NCBI GenBank assembly: GCA_964389475.1
Contig: CAYMFD010000029.1
Coordinates: 1 to 33,871, forward strand
Origin: CAYMFD01 sp964389475
Lineage (GTDB): Bacteria > Bacteroidota > Bacteroidia > Chitinophagales > Saprospiraceae
DNA length: 33,871 nucleotides
Direction of reading: 5' to 3'
Positions within the stretch are counted from its first letter, which is position 1. Each line of letters opens with the position of its first letter. Positions 1 through 10,600 of this stretch are shown here, one piece after another. Made by a program: the position numbers and the translations under genes. Below the pieces are notes generated by a model, which had not been told where the DNA came from, did no database searches, and saw only the letters and a program-made list of their open reading frames with translations.

Positions 1-2506
1 AATCACGGATGATCTTGCTATTACCATGGCAACCTACATCACATGCGTCAAACTCAGTATCTGAGTAAGAAGTGATAAGATTACAAACTTGGTTATTGAC
101 TGCTACCGCATCTCCATCGATGAAGTAGTGCGGGAATGCAACCTCTATACCTTCGCTAAGTGCTATGTCAGAAGGATCAACACCTGCACCACAACCTAGT
201 TCTACGACTAGTGGTGGTAGGAATAAGTCTGCAACAGTTATATTGTTAATGATAAATACCTGAGTACAGGTAGAAGAATTACCACTCTGGTCAGTAAATG
301 CCCAAGTACGTATAACTCTCTCTTGTCCACACTCATCACCAGAAACTTGGTCCGTGAAGATACCTTCTACAGAACCACAGTTATCACCTGTATTAAGATT
401 AGGTGTAGGCACTGGAATCGCACCTGAGAGGATTGCATCTTTCTCATAACATAAGAACTGGCATTCCTCAGCAGGTGAAAGAGCCATTCCACCGTTAACA
501 CCACTGATCGTCCATGTGTATTCGCCATCCAATGCGCTAAATGCGAAGAACTCTGCATATACAAGTGTGTATGTCACACCTGCAACAAGTGGTATACCAG
601 TAAACTCAGGATCTAAACCACCTGCATCATCATCGTTAGCTGCAAGAGCATTAGCACAAGCATCAGTAGGATCGAAAGTACCTGCATACAATGTAGCAAA
701 TCCATCACCTCCATAAGTAGAAGTAAGATCATACGTATCGTCTGCTGTCACTTGGAATGATATAGCATCATACCCGAAACCTGCACCAGCAACTGTACAA
801 GCGCCACCAAAGGCAAATTGATTAGCTCTAGCATACTCGGGAGCACCAGGATCAAGGCTACCCACTAACTGCATTACTGGAGTGCCAGGTACACCTGTAG
901 CAGGATCGTCCACAGCACAAGGACAATCAACCGCTGGAGCGATCTTATCCTCTACGATGAAGTATCCCCAACATAGGTTACCAGTTGCCGGGTCGATTAC
1001 CTCATACTTGTGAGGACGATTAGCATCAGTAAGGAAATTGTTGAATGGGAGTGTTAGCGTATTTACATTTAAGTCAATACGTTGGTTTTCATCACCAAAA
1101 GGAATAATAGCCACCTCTAGAGAATCGAAGCAACCATAGTTATCACCTTCCAGGAACATATCAGCATTGAAAGATACCTCACAGTCATTATCAGCTGAGA
1201 TATTAACCTGTCGATTACACGTAAGAGAAGTTGAAGGATTAGCGAAAGGATTAACTGTCACAGTAAAATCACACTCGTCAACTACAACACCATCAGGATT
1301 AAGTAATTCGAATTCCAAGTCATACTCACCTGGAACAAGTGCCTCTCCAGCCATTGGGCCTGTCACTTGGTTAATCGTAAATGGAGAAATCATCAGCCCA
1401 GAATCATATCTGAGATTAGTGAGCACTGCCTGAGAACCTCCACCAATAAACTGGTGAGCAGACATCAAAACGAATGTCTGGCCAGCTACCAAAGGAATGC
1501 TGAAAGTACCTGTGCCTGGCGTGTCCTCGATAAGAATCGGTGCGAAGTTAGGATCAATCGACTCTGCTTGGTAAAATAGACCTCTGAAACCAAAGTTGAG
1601 GTTATTACTATAGTCGTAGTCAAATGACAGCGTACCATCGAAGTTTGGTACTTGGAACTCTACTATACCATAGACAAAACCAGTGCAATCACCGTCAACA
1701 AGCGTGACGCTTGTAGGAGCACCAGAAAAGTCTGAACAAGCACCATTAAATGTAAAAGGTGTGCCCGAAGGAGCAGGAGTAGTTACTAGGTTAACCTCTG
1801 GAAATGACGCAAAGTCAAACTCAGCAGTAAAACCTTCAACTAGCATACCAACAATCGCAGGATCACAAGCGCCTGCGAAAGACACAAGGTTAGGAAGTAT
1901 AACTGTACACTCACCACCACCTAGGGTGTAAGTCTGGTCACCAGGACAAACAAGGATACATGCATCAGCAGTACCTGAGCCACCGCCACCAGTCGTACAT
2001 GAACCTGAAACAGGTACACCTACAACATCAGCAGTCCAGCCACCCTGTGTGATAGATCCGTCCGACTCAAATGTAAACGTAAGGCAACCACCTGGTGCAC
2101 TCTCAAACGTAGGAAGTGTAACTGCGCCAGTAGCGTCAGTTGCATCCATACACGCTAAAGCAGCTCCACCATCGCCGGCGTCACCTGAGTATGTTCCATC
2201 ATTACCATTAGCATCACCGGCGATCGTCAAGTCATCCCAACAAGATGGGTTACCAGCTTCAACATCGAAAAAAGTAAAGGTTACCTGAACAGTCACGTTA
2301 GGACCGTCAGCGCAAATCATTGTAGTGGTAAGTTCATTAATGCCGTAATTACCAGCATCACCACCAGAATCTGTATAAGTATCTACGCCGTCACAAGCTA
2401 TGGTTACCATAGCATCACCTTGAACGATCTGGCCATAAGACTGACCAGCGAACAACATGAGAACAGCAAGACACGTAAGACACAATTGTCTAGTTCTTTT
2501 CATCAT
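1..2506 (-). CDS. Giant secreted CUB/HYR-like surface protein, 3' end outside window
   Basis: The minus-strand frame is open from an ATG-ATG pair (2506/2503) to the left edge, giving about 835 visible residues; the stop lies outside. The N-terminus (MMKRTRQLCLTCLAVLMLF) is a signal peptide ending near SYGQ. Residues ~28-150 look CUB-like: DSGGDAGNYG near the start, then GGCLTFTFESDGS and a GGW motif. Later come Cys-rich HYR-like segments and a module of the form CNRQVNISADNDCEV ... NLCWGYFIVEDKIAP (plus bases ~940-1225) that recurs in the 1346-residue protein at 7616-11656. A pre-peptidase-like stretch follows. A T9SS C-terminal sorting domain is expected by analogy but cannot be seen. It lies 43 bases after the small gene upstream and may be cotranscribed with it. 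The role is probably adhesive or structural; no catalytic motif was seen. Confidence 0.85.
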   Translation of the reverse strand, partial: MMKRTRQLCLTCLAVLMLFAGQSYGQIVQGDAMVTIACDGVDTYTDSGGDAGNYGINELTTTMICADGPNVTVQVTFTFFDVEAGNPSCWDDLTIAGDANGNDGTYSGDAGDGGAALACMDATDATGAVTLPTFESAPGGCLTFTFESDGSITQGGWTADVVGVPVSGSCTTGGGGSGTADACILVCPGDQTYTLGGGECTVILPNLVSFAGACDPAIVGMLVEGFTAEFDFASFPEVNLVTTPAPSGTPFTFNGACSDFSGAPTSVTLVDGDCTGFVYGIVEFQVPNFDGTLSFDYDYSNNLNFGFRGLFYQAESIDPNFAPILIEDTPGTGTFSIPLVAGQTFVLMSAHQFIGGGSQAVLTNLRYDSGLMISPFTINQVTGPMAGEALVPGEYDLEFELLNPDGVVVDECDFTVTVNPFANPSTSLTCNRQVNISADNDCEVSFNADMFLEGDNYGCFDSLEVAIIPFGDENQRIDLNVNTLTLPFNNFLTDANRPHKYEVIDPATGNLCWGYFIVEDKIAPAVDCPCAVDDPATGVPGTPVMQLVGSLDPGAPEYARANQFAFGGACTVAGAGFGYDAISFQVTADDTYDLTSTYGGDGFATLYAGTFDPTDACANALAANDDDAGGLDPEFTGIPLVAGVTYTLVYAEFFAFSALDGEYTWTISGVNGGMALSPAEECQFLCYEKDAILSGAIPVPTPNLNTGDNCGSVEGIFTDQVSGDECGQERVIRTWAFTDQSGNSSTCTQVFIINNITVADLFLPPLVVELGCGAGVDPSDIALSEGIEVAFPHYFIDGDAVAVNNQVCNLITSYSDTEFDACDVGCHGNSKIIRD

Positions 2507-2549
2507 GAGATTGAGTTTTAAAAGAAAAATTTTTTGTTACTGATTTTCG

Positions 2550-2924
2550 CTACTTCAGTACGCGAACTAAATTAAGAACATGCTCCCTAGCCTCAGAGAC
2601 CATTACCGGAGTCACCATCTGACCCTGAAAAAACGGATCCTGAAAGGCCAAATCGACTGTGGCAGCATTGTTACCGTAGTCAGCGATCAATTCGATCGTT
2701 CTACGCATACCAACAGATTTCGATTCAATAGACATTGCATCAGCAACGGCTTGTACATCAGAAGTAGAAACTGACATTGCTGTCATGCTAGGAGCAGTCC
2801 TAAGCGTTTCTAAACTCTCCTTCAAATTAGAGAGAGCTTCATCTGCACTGAAAAAAGATGCTTGAGCTTGCATTGACAGGCCGAAACCAGCAATGAGCAC
2901 TAGCATGAAAAATAATTTCTTCAT
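2550..2924 (-). CDS. Small secreted protein of unknown function
   Basis: This 124-residue protein has a clear signal peptide (MKKLFFMLVLIAGFGLSMQAQA), so it should reach the periplasm or beyond. The mature part is ~100 residues, probably alpha-helical, with no cysteines, no catalytic motif and no T9SS sorting domain; I do not recognise the family. It sits upstream of the giant surface protein in the same direction with a 43-base gap, so the two may share a transcript. A near-match to the Bacteroidota -7 box (TATCTTTT, minus strand, 2944-2951) lies 19 bases before the ATG. The typical start and signal peptide make it likely to be a real gene; function is open. Confidence 0.75.
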   Translation of the reverse strand: MKKLFFMLVLIAGFGLSMQAQASFFSADEALSNLKESLETLRTAPSMTAMSVSTSDVQAVADAMSIESKSVGMRRTIELIADYGNNAATVDLAFQDPFFQGQMVTPVMVSEAREHVLNLVRVLK

Positions 2925-3175
2925 GAGATTAAGTTTAATTAATAAAAGATATCATGGTAACATTATAGCCTATACTATATGACCTCATGACACGACTAGA
3001 TGGTTGAATGGCTATCTAATGTGAAAATGAATGGTCATTGGGACGAATGCCTACCTCTAGGCACACCTCACCAAGCCCAAAGATACAGATATGAATTGCC
3101 TCGAAATTCTAACGCATGGGTAATTATCAAATATGCATTTTTTACAATGTATAAAAATCTGTATATTAGCTACTG

Positions 3176-3211
3176 CATAAAAAAAGAGGCTACCGTTTCC
3201 AGTAGCCTCTT
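3176..3211 (-). terminator. Rho-independent terminator after the PorP/SprF gene
   Basis: A perfect 10-bp stem (arms 3184-3193 and 3202-3211, core AGAGGCTAC/GTAGCCTCT) with an 8-base loop is followed on the minus strand by a T run (plus-strand A's at 3179-3183). It lies 25 bases past the stop of the PorP/SprF gene and should end the cohesin-PorP transcript. The rest of 2925-3235 holds no convincing gene. Confidence 0.85.
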
Positions 3212-3235
3212 GTATCATTAATAGGTCTTTGAGAT

Positions 3236-4162
3236 CTAGTTCTTCTTGTCGTCTCTACCTATATCTACCCTAAGCGTCAGTTCGTGGACACCATTGTTGT
3301 AAGTCTGAAACTGCTGGTTCGTGACGTTATAGCTGTAAAACAGATTGAGGGCATCTACCCTAGTACCAATTAAGAAGCCTAGCGTATTGTCCTGACCTAG
3401 CTTGTAGGTTAAGCCCCCCGTAAATCTATCGTCCAAAAAGGATAGGCGCATAGCCAGGTCAACATGTGTAGGCACATTATTGAGGCTTTTGATAAATATA
3501 GCTGGCATCAGCTTGATCTGACCATCGCTGGTAGTAAAATCATATCCAAGATTGATGATATAACCAAAACCAGGCTCGTACTCCTCAAGCGCTGAGTCAT
3601 TATTAATCCTGCTACTCACTAAAGATGGTAGTGATACACCATAAGTGAGGGCATCATTGTATCTACCAAAAATACCAAAGCTAGCCTCGAAGTACTGATC
3701 TCCGTCCAGTCTGCGTATGAGGACTGGGTCATCTAGGTTAGTCGTGCCGAAGTCTCCAGAAGCCCTGTGCTGTACGTATGATGTAGAGATACCAAAGCTA
3801 ACTCTATTGACCTCACTATCAATCGTGTAGGCGAGACCAAACTCTCCCTTACTCGACTCTAGTACACCGAACTTATCTCTCATAAGCTGGGCACCTAGTG
3901 ATAGGCGGTTACCTACTGGGCCAGCGTAGCCAAATGTGATGGTACTTGGGCTGCCATCAAAGTCTGACCATTTGTTTCTGTAATTAACGAGTACCTCGCT
4001 GTGGTCATTAGCACCTATGGCACCTGGATTGACCAAGTATGGGGCAATGATCTGATGACCGTAGACAGCTCTCTCATCAAAGTAACGCGACTGAGCTGTG
4101 ACCATATTGATACCTACACCCATTATGATAAGGATAGGTAGTAGTCTATATAAATTCTTCAT
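3236..4162 (-). CDS. PorP/SprF-family type IX secretion membrane protein
   Basis: A 308-residue outer-membrane beta-barrel protein of the PorP/SprF family. After the signal peptide (MKNLYRLLPILIIMGVG...MVTAQ) it shows the family's start, with a YNPGAIGA-like stretch (PYLVNPGAIGANDHSEVLVNYRNKW), then GPVGNRLSLGAQL and alternating barrel strands to the C-terminus. PorP/SprF proteins are known to help T9SS secretion or surface attachment of cargo with type B sorting domains. The gene lies 38 bases downstream of such a cargo gene, so it is probably its dedicated partner. I chose the ATG at 4162 because the signal peptide begins there; an upstream ATG at 4189 would add nine non-signal residues (MVILTEATI). 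The gene is followed by a strong terminator. Confidence 0.9.
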   Translation of the reverse strand: MKNLYRLLPILIIMGVGINMVTAQSRYFDERAVYGHQIIAPYLVNPGAIGANDHSEVLVNYRNKWSDFDGSPSTITFGYAGPVGNRLSLGAQLMRDKFGVLESSKGEFGLAYTIDSEVNRVSFGISTSYVQHRASGDFGTTNLDDPVLIRRLDGDQYFEASFGIFGRYNDALTYGVSLPSLVSSRINNDSALEEYEPGFGYIINLGYDFTTSDGQIKLMPAIFIKSLNNVPTHVDLAMRLSFLDDRFTGGLTYKLGQDNTLGFLIGTRVDALNLFYSYNVTNQQFQTYNNGVHELTLRVDIGRDDKKN

Positions 4163-4200
4163 GATTGTTGCTTCTGTAAGGATGACCAAGACAATATTGA

Positions 4201-7200
4201 TTAACGCAAGACTGTAAGTGTCCCTTTAAAGATTTCTGTTCTACCACTGCCAAAGTTGACGGACAGTGCATACATATAAGCCGACTCCGGTAAATCAACA
4301 CCATTGAGATCAACAGCCTCCCATGTGTTGTCATACTCTTGCTGCTCGAATACCAGTCCACCCCATCGATCAAAGACCTGTAGTCTAGTAGGGAAGTCTT
4401 CAACGCAGGATACTACGAAGAAGTCATTAGCGCCATCTTGGTTTGGTGTAATTACTGTATTGGCTTGATAACAAGGACCCTCTGGGCCATTGACATTACG
4501 TATCCGCTCCATTCTCTGAACCTCGCAGCCATTGGCATCTACGAAGGAGATGACATACATACCTTCGCATAGGTTGCTAAAGTCACAGTCGGCCTCAACT
4601 ACTCCGTTTAAGAAGCAGGTAACTGCTCCTACTCCACCAGTGAGGTCGTAGTCTATAAAACCGTCACAACCTGTAACGACATCTCCCGTAGATACATTAG
4701 TAATAACAAAGGGCACTGGCTCTGTAACTGTAAAGACCTGTATCGAGCATGTCATACCTGCTCCATCAGTAGAGGTAATTGTGTACTCACCTGCCGATAG
4801 GTTGTCAAAAGATACGACGCCATCTGCGGCAGCAGTTACCGTCATGGCAGCCGGTCCTGCTAGAGTGATCGATAACGGATAAGCACCATTAGCGATATCA
4901 AACTCTACGCTGCCATCGTCAGCACCATTACATGATACGCCGAAGCCATTGTAGTCGTTAAACGTAAAGTTAGAAGCTGTAGGGCACGAACCGTCGCACA
5001 TAGCTGGATCTCTTGGCTCTACCTCATATGTAGCTGTAAACTCACACTGGTTACCATCTGTGATGGTTACTGTATACATGCCTGGCAGTAAGTCTGTCAG
5101 TGTAAGGCCTGTATCCGGCGGTGTCCATGCAGCTGTGTAAGGAGCGGTACCTCCTGTAACGGCTAGTGATATACTACCCTCTGCAGTACCAGGGCATGCA
5201 GGATTAGTAGTAGCTACTACAGCTATGGCATCTGGCTCGGTGATCGTGTAAGACATAGTTACAGTCGAGCCATTGTCGTCCGTAACGACTACACTCACCA
5301 TACCTGCTGACAATCCAGTCGCAGTCTCAGTAGTCGATGTACTGCCTGTCCACACAAAAGAGTAAGGACTACAGCCTCCATCAATAGTAAGGGCTACAGC
5401 GCCATCTGCTCCACCATTACAACTTACAGGTGTAATCGCTGCATCACTGATCGTAAGCTCTGTAACATCAGCGCTTACTGTAAACGTACGCATGTTACTA
5501 CAACTGGCCGCATCAGTAACAGTCACAGTGTATGTGTCTGGTTGCAGGCCTGTGATTGTAGGTGTATTCATACCATTGGACCAGCTAAACATATATGGCA
5601 TCGTGCCACCCTCTGGCAGTACGGTGATAGACCCTAGCTCTCCACAGGAGGCATTGGTCACATTCCCATTAACTGTAATCATGGGGGCTGGAGCAACCGT
5701 GGCACCTACAGTACACACCGTCTCGCCATCGCATACGATGGTAAGAGTATATGCACCTGCAGGTACTCCTACAAAGTTGCAACTACCGCTGCCTACCGTC
5801 GTCGTCTGTGTAGCTGGACCTGTCCATCTGCACTCGCAGCTAGCATCCAATCCACTTATATCTCCCACTAGTAGGTCTCCTGCTCCATCCTGGCAATCTG
5901 CAGCTATAGCTGTTACGGTGGGACAGTCTATCTCAGTCTCACACTTTACAGATCCATTGTTATATATGACACCTGGTATCTCAACAGGTATACCACTCGC
6001 ATTGATCCTACCTACCTCTGCAGGGCCTACCTGTGCGATATTGACTGGTCGCTCTGCACCATTGTCACACGGACTCAGGATCTCAAAGCACATATCATAT
6101 ATAGGTCCATTGCCTACACTAAAGTTATCGCTCGACGGAGAGTCCCAGATAGCATTGAGCTGACTGGACGATATATTGTTAAAGTCATTACCTCCTAAAC
6201 CTGGCAGCGTAAAGTTGGCCACCTCTACAAATCGCAGGTGAGCATCATTCCATGATATACTATGCCTGAAGCTCACTATATCCGTAAAGTCGACTACCTC
6301 TACCGGTACGCAGACGATATCTCCTACATCACCAGTGACCATGCCCACATTAAACTGTGGCGGCGTCACTACTCCCTCCTGGATAGTGATACTACCCTGG
6401 TTAAGTGTGAGGCCGCTACCTACTACATATGTCTGCCCGTTACCGAAAAACTCAATCGCCACAGGGCTACCAGTGATCTCTACAGGTGTAGAACTACCTA
6501 GTGCCCCCACAGCATCAAAGCACATCTCAAACAATACGTCTCCATCAGCTAGCGAACGAACGATAGTACTATCATCCGCCCAGAAAAAGCCTACCTGACC
6601 CATAGCTGCTAGAGCGGTATTGAAGTCAAACTCATCTAAGAATGGTAGGCCGAATGACTGAACTCTGTTGTAGGTTACAACTGTAGGGTCATAGTCGACC
6701 GTAAACTGGATACTCTGGATATCATTAAAGTTTTGAACCGAAAAAGGTAAGCATACTGTACTATTAGGAGACGTCACCCTATCTGGTATCGTAACAGTAA
6801 GGTCTGTATTTCCTGACCCGCCGCCATTGATCGTGACAGAACCGACATTAGCCGTAATACCAATATCTGTGCTAAAGTCATCTAATACGGCCTCTCTATC
6901 GGTGGGTTCGTCAGAGATAACGATGTTAGTCTGATCACCGGCACTACCTACAAGATCAAAGACCATAGTAAAGAGGACCTCACCCTGCGGTAACGTAGTA
7001 GGTTGAAACATGGGATGATCCCAAGAAGTAGCCAACTGGCCAGCCATGACGTCCACACTGCTAGCAGGTAAACTAAAGTTACTGGGGCCGTAAGTGGGAA
7101 GGTTGCCATTGATATTAGTGATACTATTGATCCGCATCACCGTGCTGTCCCAATTAACCGAAAACTGATACAACACTAGTGCTGGAAAATTTTCACTGGT

Positions 7201-7326
7201 AACATCGATCGACACTTGTGTGCCTGCATCACCACTACCGCTACCAAACGACACCTGCATCTGCGCTGAGGCGACAGAGGTCATTAAGCAAAACGCTAGT
7301 AAAAAGGAAGAAATAACTCTAGTCAT
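4201..7326 (-). CDS. Triple-cohesin, SprB-repeat surface protein with T9SS type B sorting domain
   Basis: A 1041-residue exported protein. Signal peptide is at 1-22 (cleaved near SVASA-Q). Three cohesin-like domains follow at ~23-166, 175-316 and 323-462. Each has the pattern of an early GDxGxxVxVPV-like strand, a middle FSVNWDS / FTVDYDP / HSISWND strand, a LFTMVFDLVG-like strand and a closing NGSV strand. Residues ~550-940 carry about five SprB/PKD-like repeats (SCNGGADGAVALTIDGG ... PYSFVW ... YTVTVTDAASC). The C-terminus (951-1041) is the gliding-motility-type, type B sorting domain: TPNQDGANDFF near 960 and VFDRWGGLVFE near 985. Cohesins bind dockerins in cellulosomes; here they are probably surface docking modules. 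A PorP/SprF gene follows 38 bases downstream. A TATCTTTG promoter box lies 33 bases before the ATG. Confidence 0.88.
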   Translation of the reverse strand: MTRVISSFLLAFCLMTSVASAQMQVSFGSGSGDAGTQVSIDVTSENFPALVLYQFSVNWDSTVMRINSITNINGNLPTYGPSNFSLPASSVDVMAGQLATSWDHPMFQPTTLPQGEVLFTMVFDLVGSAGDQTNIVISDEPTDREAVLDDFSTDIGITANVGSVTINGGGSGNTDLTVTIPDRVTSPNSTVCLPFSVQNFNDIQSIQFTVDYDPTVVTYNRVQSFGLPFLDEFDFNTALAAMGQVGFFWADDSTIVRSLADGDVLFEMCFDAVGALGSSTPVEITGSPVAIEFFGNGQTYVVGSGLTLNQGSITIQEGVVTPPQFNVGMVTGDVGDIVCVPVEVVDFTDIVSFRHSISWNDAHLRFVEVANFTLPGLGGNDFNNISSSQLNAIWDSPSSDNFSVGNGPIYDMCFEILSPCDNGAERPVNIAQVGPAEVGRINASGIPVEIPGVIYNNGSVKCETEIDCPTVTAIAADCQDGAGDLLVGDISGLDASCECRWTGPATQTTTVGSGSCNFVGVPAGAYTLTIVCDGETVCTVGATVAPAPMITVNGNVTNASCGELGSITVLPEGGTMPYMFSWSNGMNTPTITGLQPDTYTVTVTDAASCSNMRTFTVSADVTELTISDAAITPVSCNGGADGAVALTIDGGCSPYSFVWTGSTSTTETATGLSAGMVSVVVTDDNGSTVTMSYTITEPDAIAVVATTNPACPGTAEGSISLAVTGGTAPYTAAWTPPDTGLTLTDLLPGMYTVTITDGNQCEFTATYEVEPRDPAMCDGSCPTASNFTFNDYNGFGVSCNGADDGSVEFDIANGAYPLSITLAGPAAMTVTAAADGVVSFDNLSAGEYTITSTDGAGMTCSIQVFTVTEPVPFVITNVSTGDVVTGCDGFIDYDLTGGVGAVTCFLNGVVEADCDFSNLCEGMYVISFVDANGCEVQRMERIRNVNGPEGPCYQANTVITPNQDGANDFFVVSCVEDFPTRLQVFDRWGGLVFEQQEYDNTWEAVDLNGVDLPESAYMYALSVNFGSGRTEIFKGTLTVLR

Positions 7327-7359
7327 AATGACGACTTTAGTCCTGTTAATTTAGTTGAA

Positions 7360-7367
7360 CAAAGATA
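7360..7367 (-). promoter_or_regulatory. -7 promoter box of the cohesin-PorP unit
   Basis: The minus strand reads TATCTTTG, an exact match to the Bacteroidota primary-sigma -7 consensus TAnnTTTG, and predicts a transcript start near 7353 with a leader of ~27 bases. No well-spaced -33 TTG was found. The rest of the 7327-7615 intergenic region holds only the terminator of the next gene. Confidence 0.55.
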
Positions 7368-7540
7368 GCAATATATGCTGTGGACAGAACCACACAACAT
7401 ACTACTAACCACACCATAACATGGCTAGGCAATTACTGATAAGCAAATTGCGAGCCAAACATGATAAAATACAATAATATAAATACGGAAAATTGCTTTG
7501 CAGACATTGCGAAGGTAGTACCAAAGTCGCAAAAGTCCAA

Positions 7541-7582
7541 AAAAGAAGCGGGGGCAACATGCTTTCGCACGCTACCCCCGCT
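7541..7582 (-). terminator. Rho-independent terminator after the dockerin/HYR protein gene
   Basis: A GC-rich stem (AGCGGGGG at 7547-7554 pairing with CCCCCGCT at 7575-7582) with a further small inner stem (TGC/GCA) is followed on the minus strand by TCTTTTTT. It lies 34 bases past the stop at 7616 and separates that gene from the cohesin-PorP unit, so the two are separate transcripts. Confidence 0.85.
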
Positions 7583-7615
7583 AACTATTTTATGTACTTA
7601 ACTAAACCGTCAAGG

Positions 7616-10600
7616 CTAGTTGTTGATCAAAATCATCTTCTTAGTCGCCTTAAACCCTTCAGCCTGTAGCTGATAGTATAGAAGACCTTGAACACCGAGT
7701 TCGTCTGCTGTAACCGTTACAGTATTGACACCAGCATTGTAGGTATCATTGTATTGCTTAACTACTTTACCTGTCACATCAAATACTGAGATCGTAGCAG
7801 TCATCGCCTCAGGTAGAGAGAAGCTGATGTACGTCTCGTCCGAGAATGGGTTAGGAGAGTTTTGCATCAGAGTAATCTCTGAAGCGCTACCTCTGACCTC
7901 AAGACCCAGGCTCTTCACATTGAAAGCATCATCGTAAAGCTCAGCCTTAGTAACTGTACTAGTCACTGACAGTGCATTGCTCAATCTCACGTTGTTATCT
8001 GCCTCGAAGTTGATAGCAAACAGCTCGTCGCTCTCGCTTACGTTGATCCCTTGTGCGGCATCAAAAGCAATACTAAGTACACCTGGCTCAACCTGGTGGA
8101 TGTGCTCGCTAGAAAGTCCGCTTGCATCTACATAAGTCATAGTACTCGCATCATACTCTAGCGTGAACTGGTAACCGTAGCTCATGCCTGTAGACGTTGC
8201 GTAGAATGGTACGCTTACTAGATCTCCGGCAGTGTATGCATTGTCATCTATAGCAAGTGTCACATCAGCCGCACCTCTACTATCGAGGTCTTGATCACGT
8301 GAAGTGATATTAACTCTGTGCGAAGCATTGACATCACCTATCTTGACCGCTACCATGTCCTCCTCTAGCTGAGGCTGACTGCTGTTAGTCACATTGATAA
8401 AGTCACGTACTGGCCACGGGCTAGCAGGGTCAAAGTGCTGGTGGTCTGCATCGATAAATCTCCAACTCGTATTATTCGTATACTCGTCAGTGATTCCAAG
8501 GATGAGTCTTCTCAACTCTACTACATCTGCACCAGTTACTGACTCAGATTTGTTGATATCTGCAGCGATCACCTTGTAAGGTGTATTAAGAGGACTAAGT
8601 CCTATAATGTGTCGCTGTATCAATACTAGGTCAAGCGTAGATACACCATTACCGTGGTAGTCGTCTCTCTCTGCAGAGATCTTGTACTGACTGTCCGCAA
8701 GATCAGCGAAAGCAAAGCGTCCGTCCGTTGCAGTTACGTAGTACTTCATCTCACTATTAGACATTGCCTCTAGCGCTACCATTACCTCTGCAACCTCCTG
8801 GTCACCTTCGTTAGCTACACGTCCTCCGATACCAGCTGGTGTACTACCGTTACAGTCTCCATTAGACTGGATGTCGATACGTACAGAACAGAAATCTTGG
8901 TTACCTGCTTGATCAGTCACCCATAGCTCGATATCATTGATACCTAGTTGAGTACAGTCAAAAGTAAGCGACGTCTGACTAGTGTTACTGCTGAAAGAGA
9001 ATTGTAACGGTCCGTCACAGTTATCCGTGCTACCTAGATCGTAGTCGATAGCCCATATTGAAATTTGATTCGTAGATGGCATAACCACCGTATTGATCTG
9101 ACTTCTACAGTATGGTGTAGGCTTCTTACAGTCCTTGACTATAAAGTTGTAGCTACATGTATTGGTATTACCACACATATCCTCTACTGTCCATGTGATA
9201 CTATGTGTACCTGTAGGTAGATCTCTCGTAGCGTCGTTACCTGAACCTCTGATGTCGATACTGCCGTTGTTGTCAGCATCTATAGCATAGCTGTAGACTA
9301 GGTCTGATGCAGGTGTACAATCATCTTCTGCAGAGATTGTAAGTTCTACTTCTCCTATACAATCATCACCGATAATGCAGAACTCCTGCGTAGTAGTCGG
9401 GCAGCTCACGAAGTCTGGCTCGTTACTATTGTTGAGTTTGATAATCTGTACATACTGATCCATACCACGGCCAGAACCATTCTGGTCAAACTGGCACCAG
9501 TCGATGACTGTCCATGTACGGATAATCTTGAAACAAGCACTATCTACGAACTCAAATGTCTGATCGTTAAAGGTCGTAGCTACGAGGCTACAAGCATCGT
9601 CACCTATGATAGGCTCACCTGTCTGCGAAGGATCTATATCAGATCTCTGGCAACCTGTAAGGTCTCTATCTCTAGGCCATCTCAGATCGTTAGGATCATT
9701 AAAGTCAAATGGGTTATTGTTTACAACAGTGATTCTCTGAGTACAATCGTCAAAGCGACCCCCACCATCAGTAATTACAAATCTACGTGTGATCGTACCT
9801 ACGCCACACTGATCAAGTGATCCACTAGGCGTATTAGTTATATTGGCCGTACCACAGTTATCTACGCCTACTGCCTGTCCAGTAATAGACATATCGAATG
9901 GGTCTTGACCACACTCTAGTGTAATGTTATCAGGACACACTATCACTGGATCGATCTTATCCTGGACGGTAACATTAACCATACAAGTATTAAAGTTATC
10001 GCTGACTCTTAGCTCGAGGTCTTCTTCGCCGTTGACGATATCACCTAGGACTCCACTACCATTCTGATCGAAGAAGACAGAAATCTCATCACCGTAGATA
10101 CCATTACCATTGGCATCGTCCCATACTCTCAGCTCGACCATGATCTCCTGACCTACGTCTGTACAGCAAAACTCTACAAACTCGCCAAATCCTGTACCAG
10201 CGCCACAACCATTGGTCATACGTCTAGCGTCGAATTGTACTGGCGTACAGTTATCGTGACTAAGGTCGTCAAATGTGAGTGCCTTAATTCGCGCAACACC
10301 ATCACTCGTGAGGGTTACGACTGTATTTTGGTCACAGACAGGTACCGGTGGTACGTCATCCATAACTATCACCTCAGTGAATGCAAATGACGTATTGCCA
10401 CATCCATCTGTAAGGGTATATCTGATCCATGTCTGCCCTACTGGTAGATCACGGATTACATATCGCTGTGGGCCTACAGTCATGACATTATCGTCGATGT
10501 ATAGACCATTAATAGGTGCACCACCTGTAGCGTCTGCTAGTAGGTAGCCTACTGTGTACGTCCATGTACCACACTCAAATGATACGATAGGATCTTGCAC

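Noticed and set aside
3000..3221. A 73-codon plus-strand frame in the gap before the PorP/SprF gene
   Set aside because: It runs through the minus-strand terminator hairpin, has no signal peptide, promoter or recognisable motif, and its composition does not look like protein.
5492..6163. A 223-codon open frame on the plus strand
   Set aside because: It lies antisense within the cohesin/SprB gene, has low-complexity Ser/Thr/Val/Pro-rich composition typical of a shadow frame, and no promoter or family motif.
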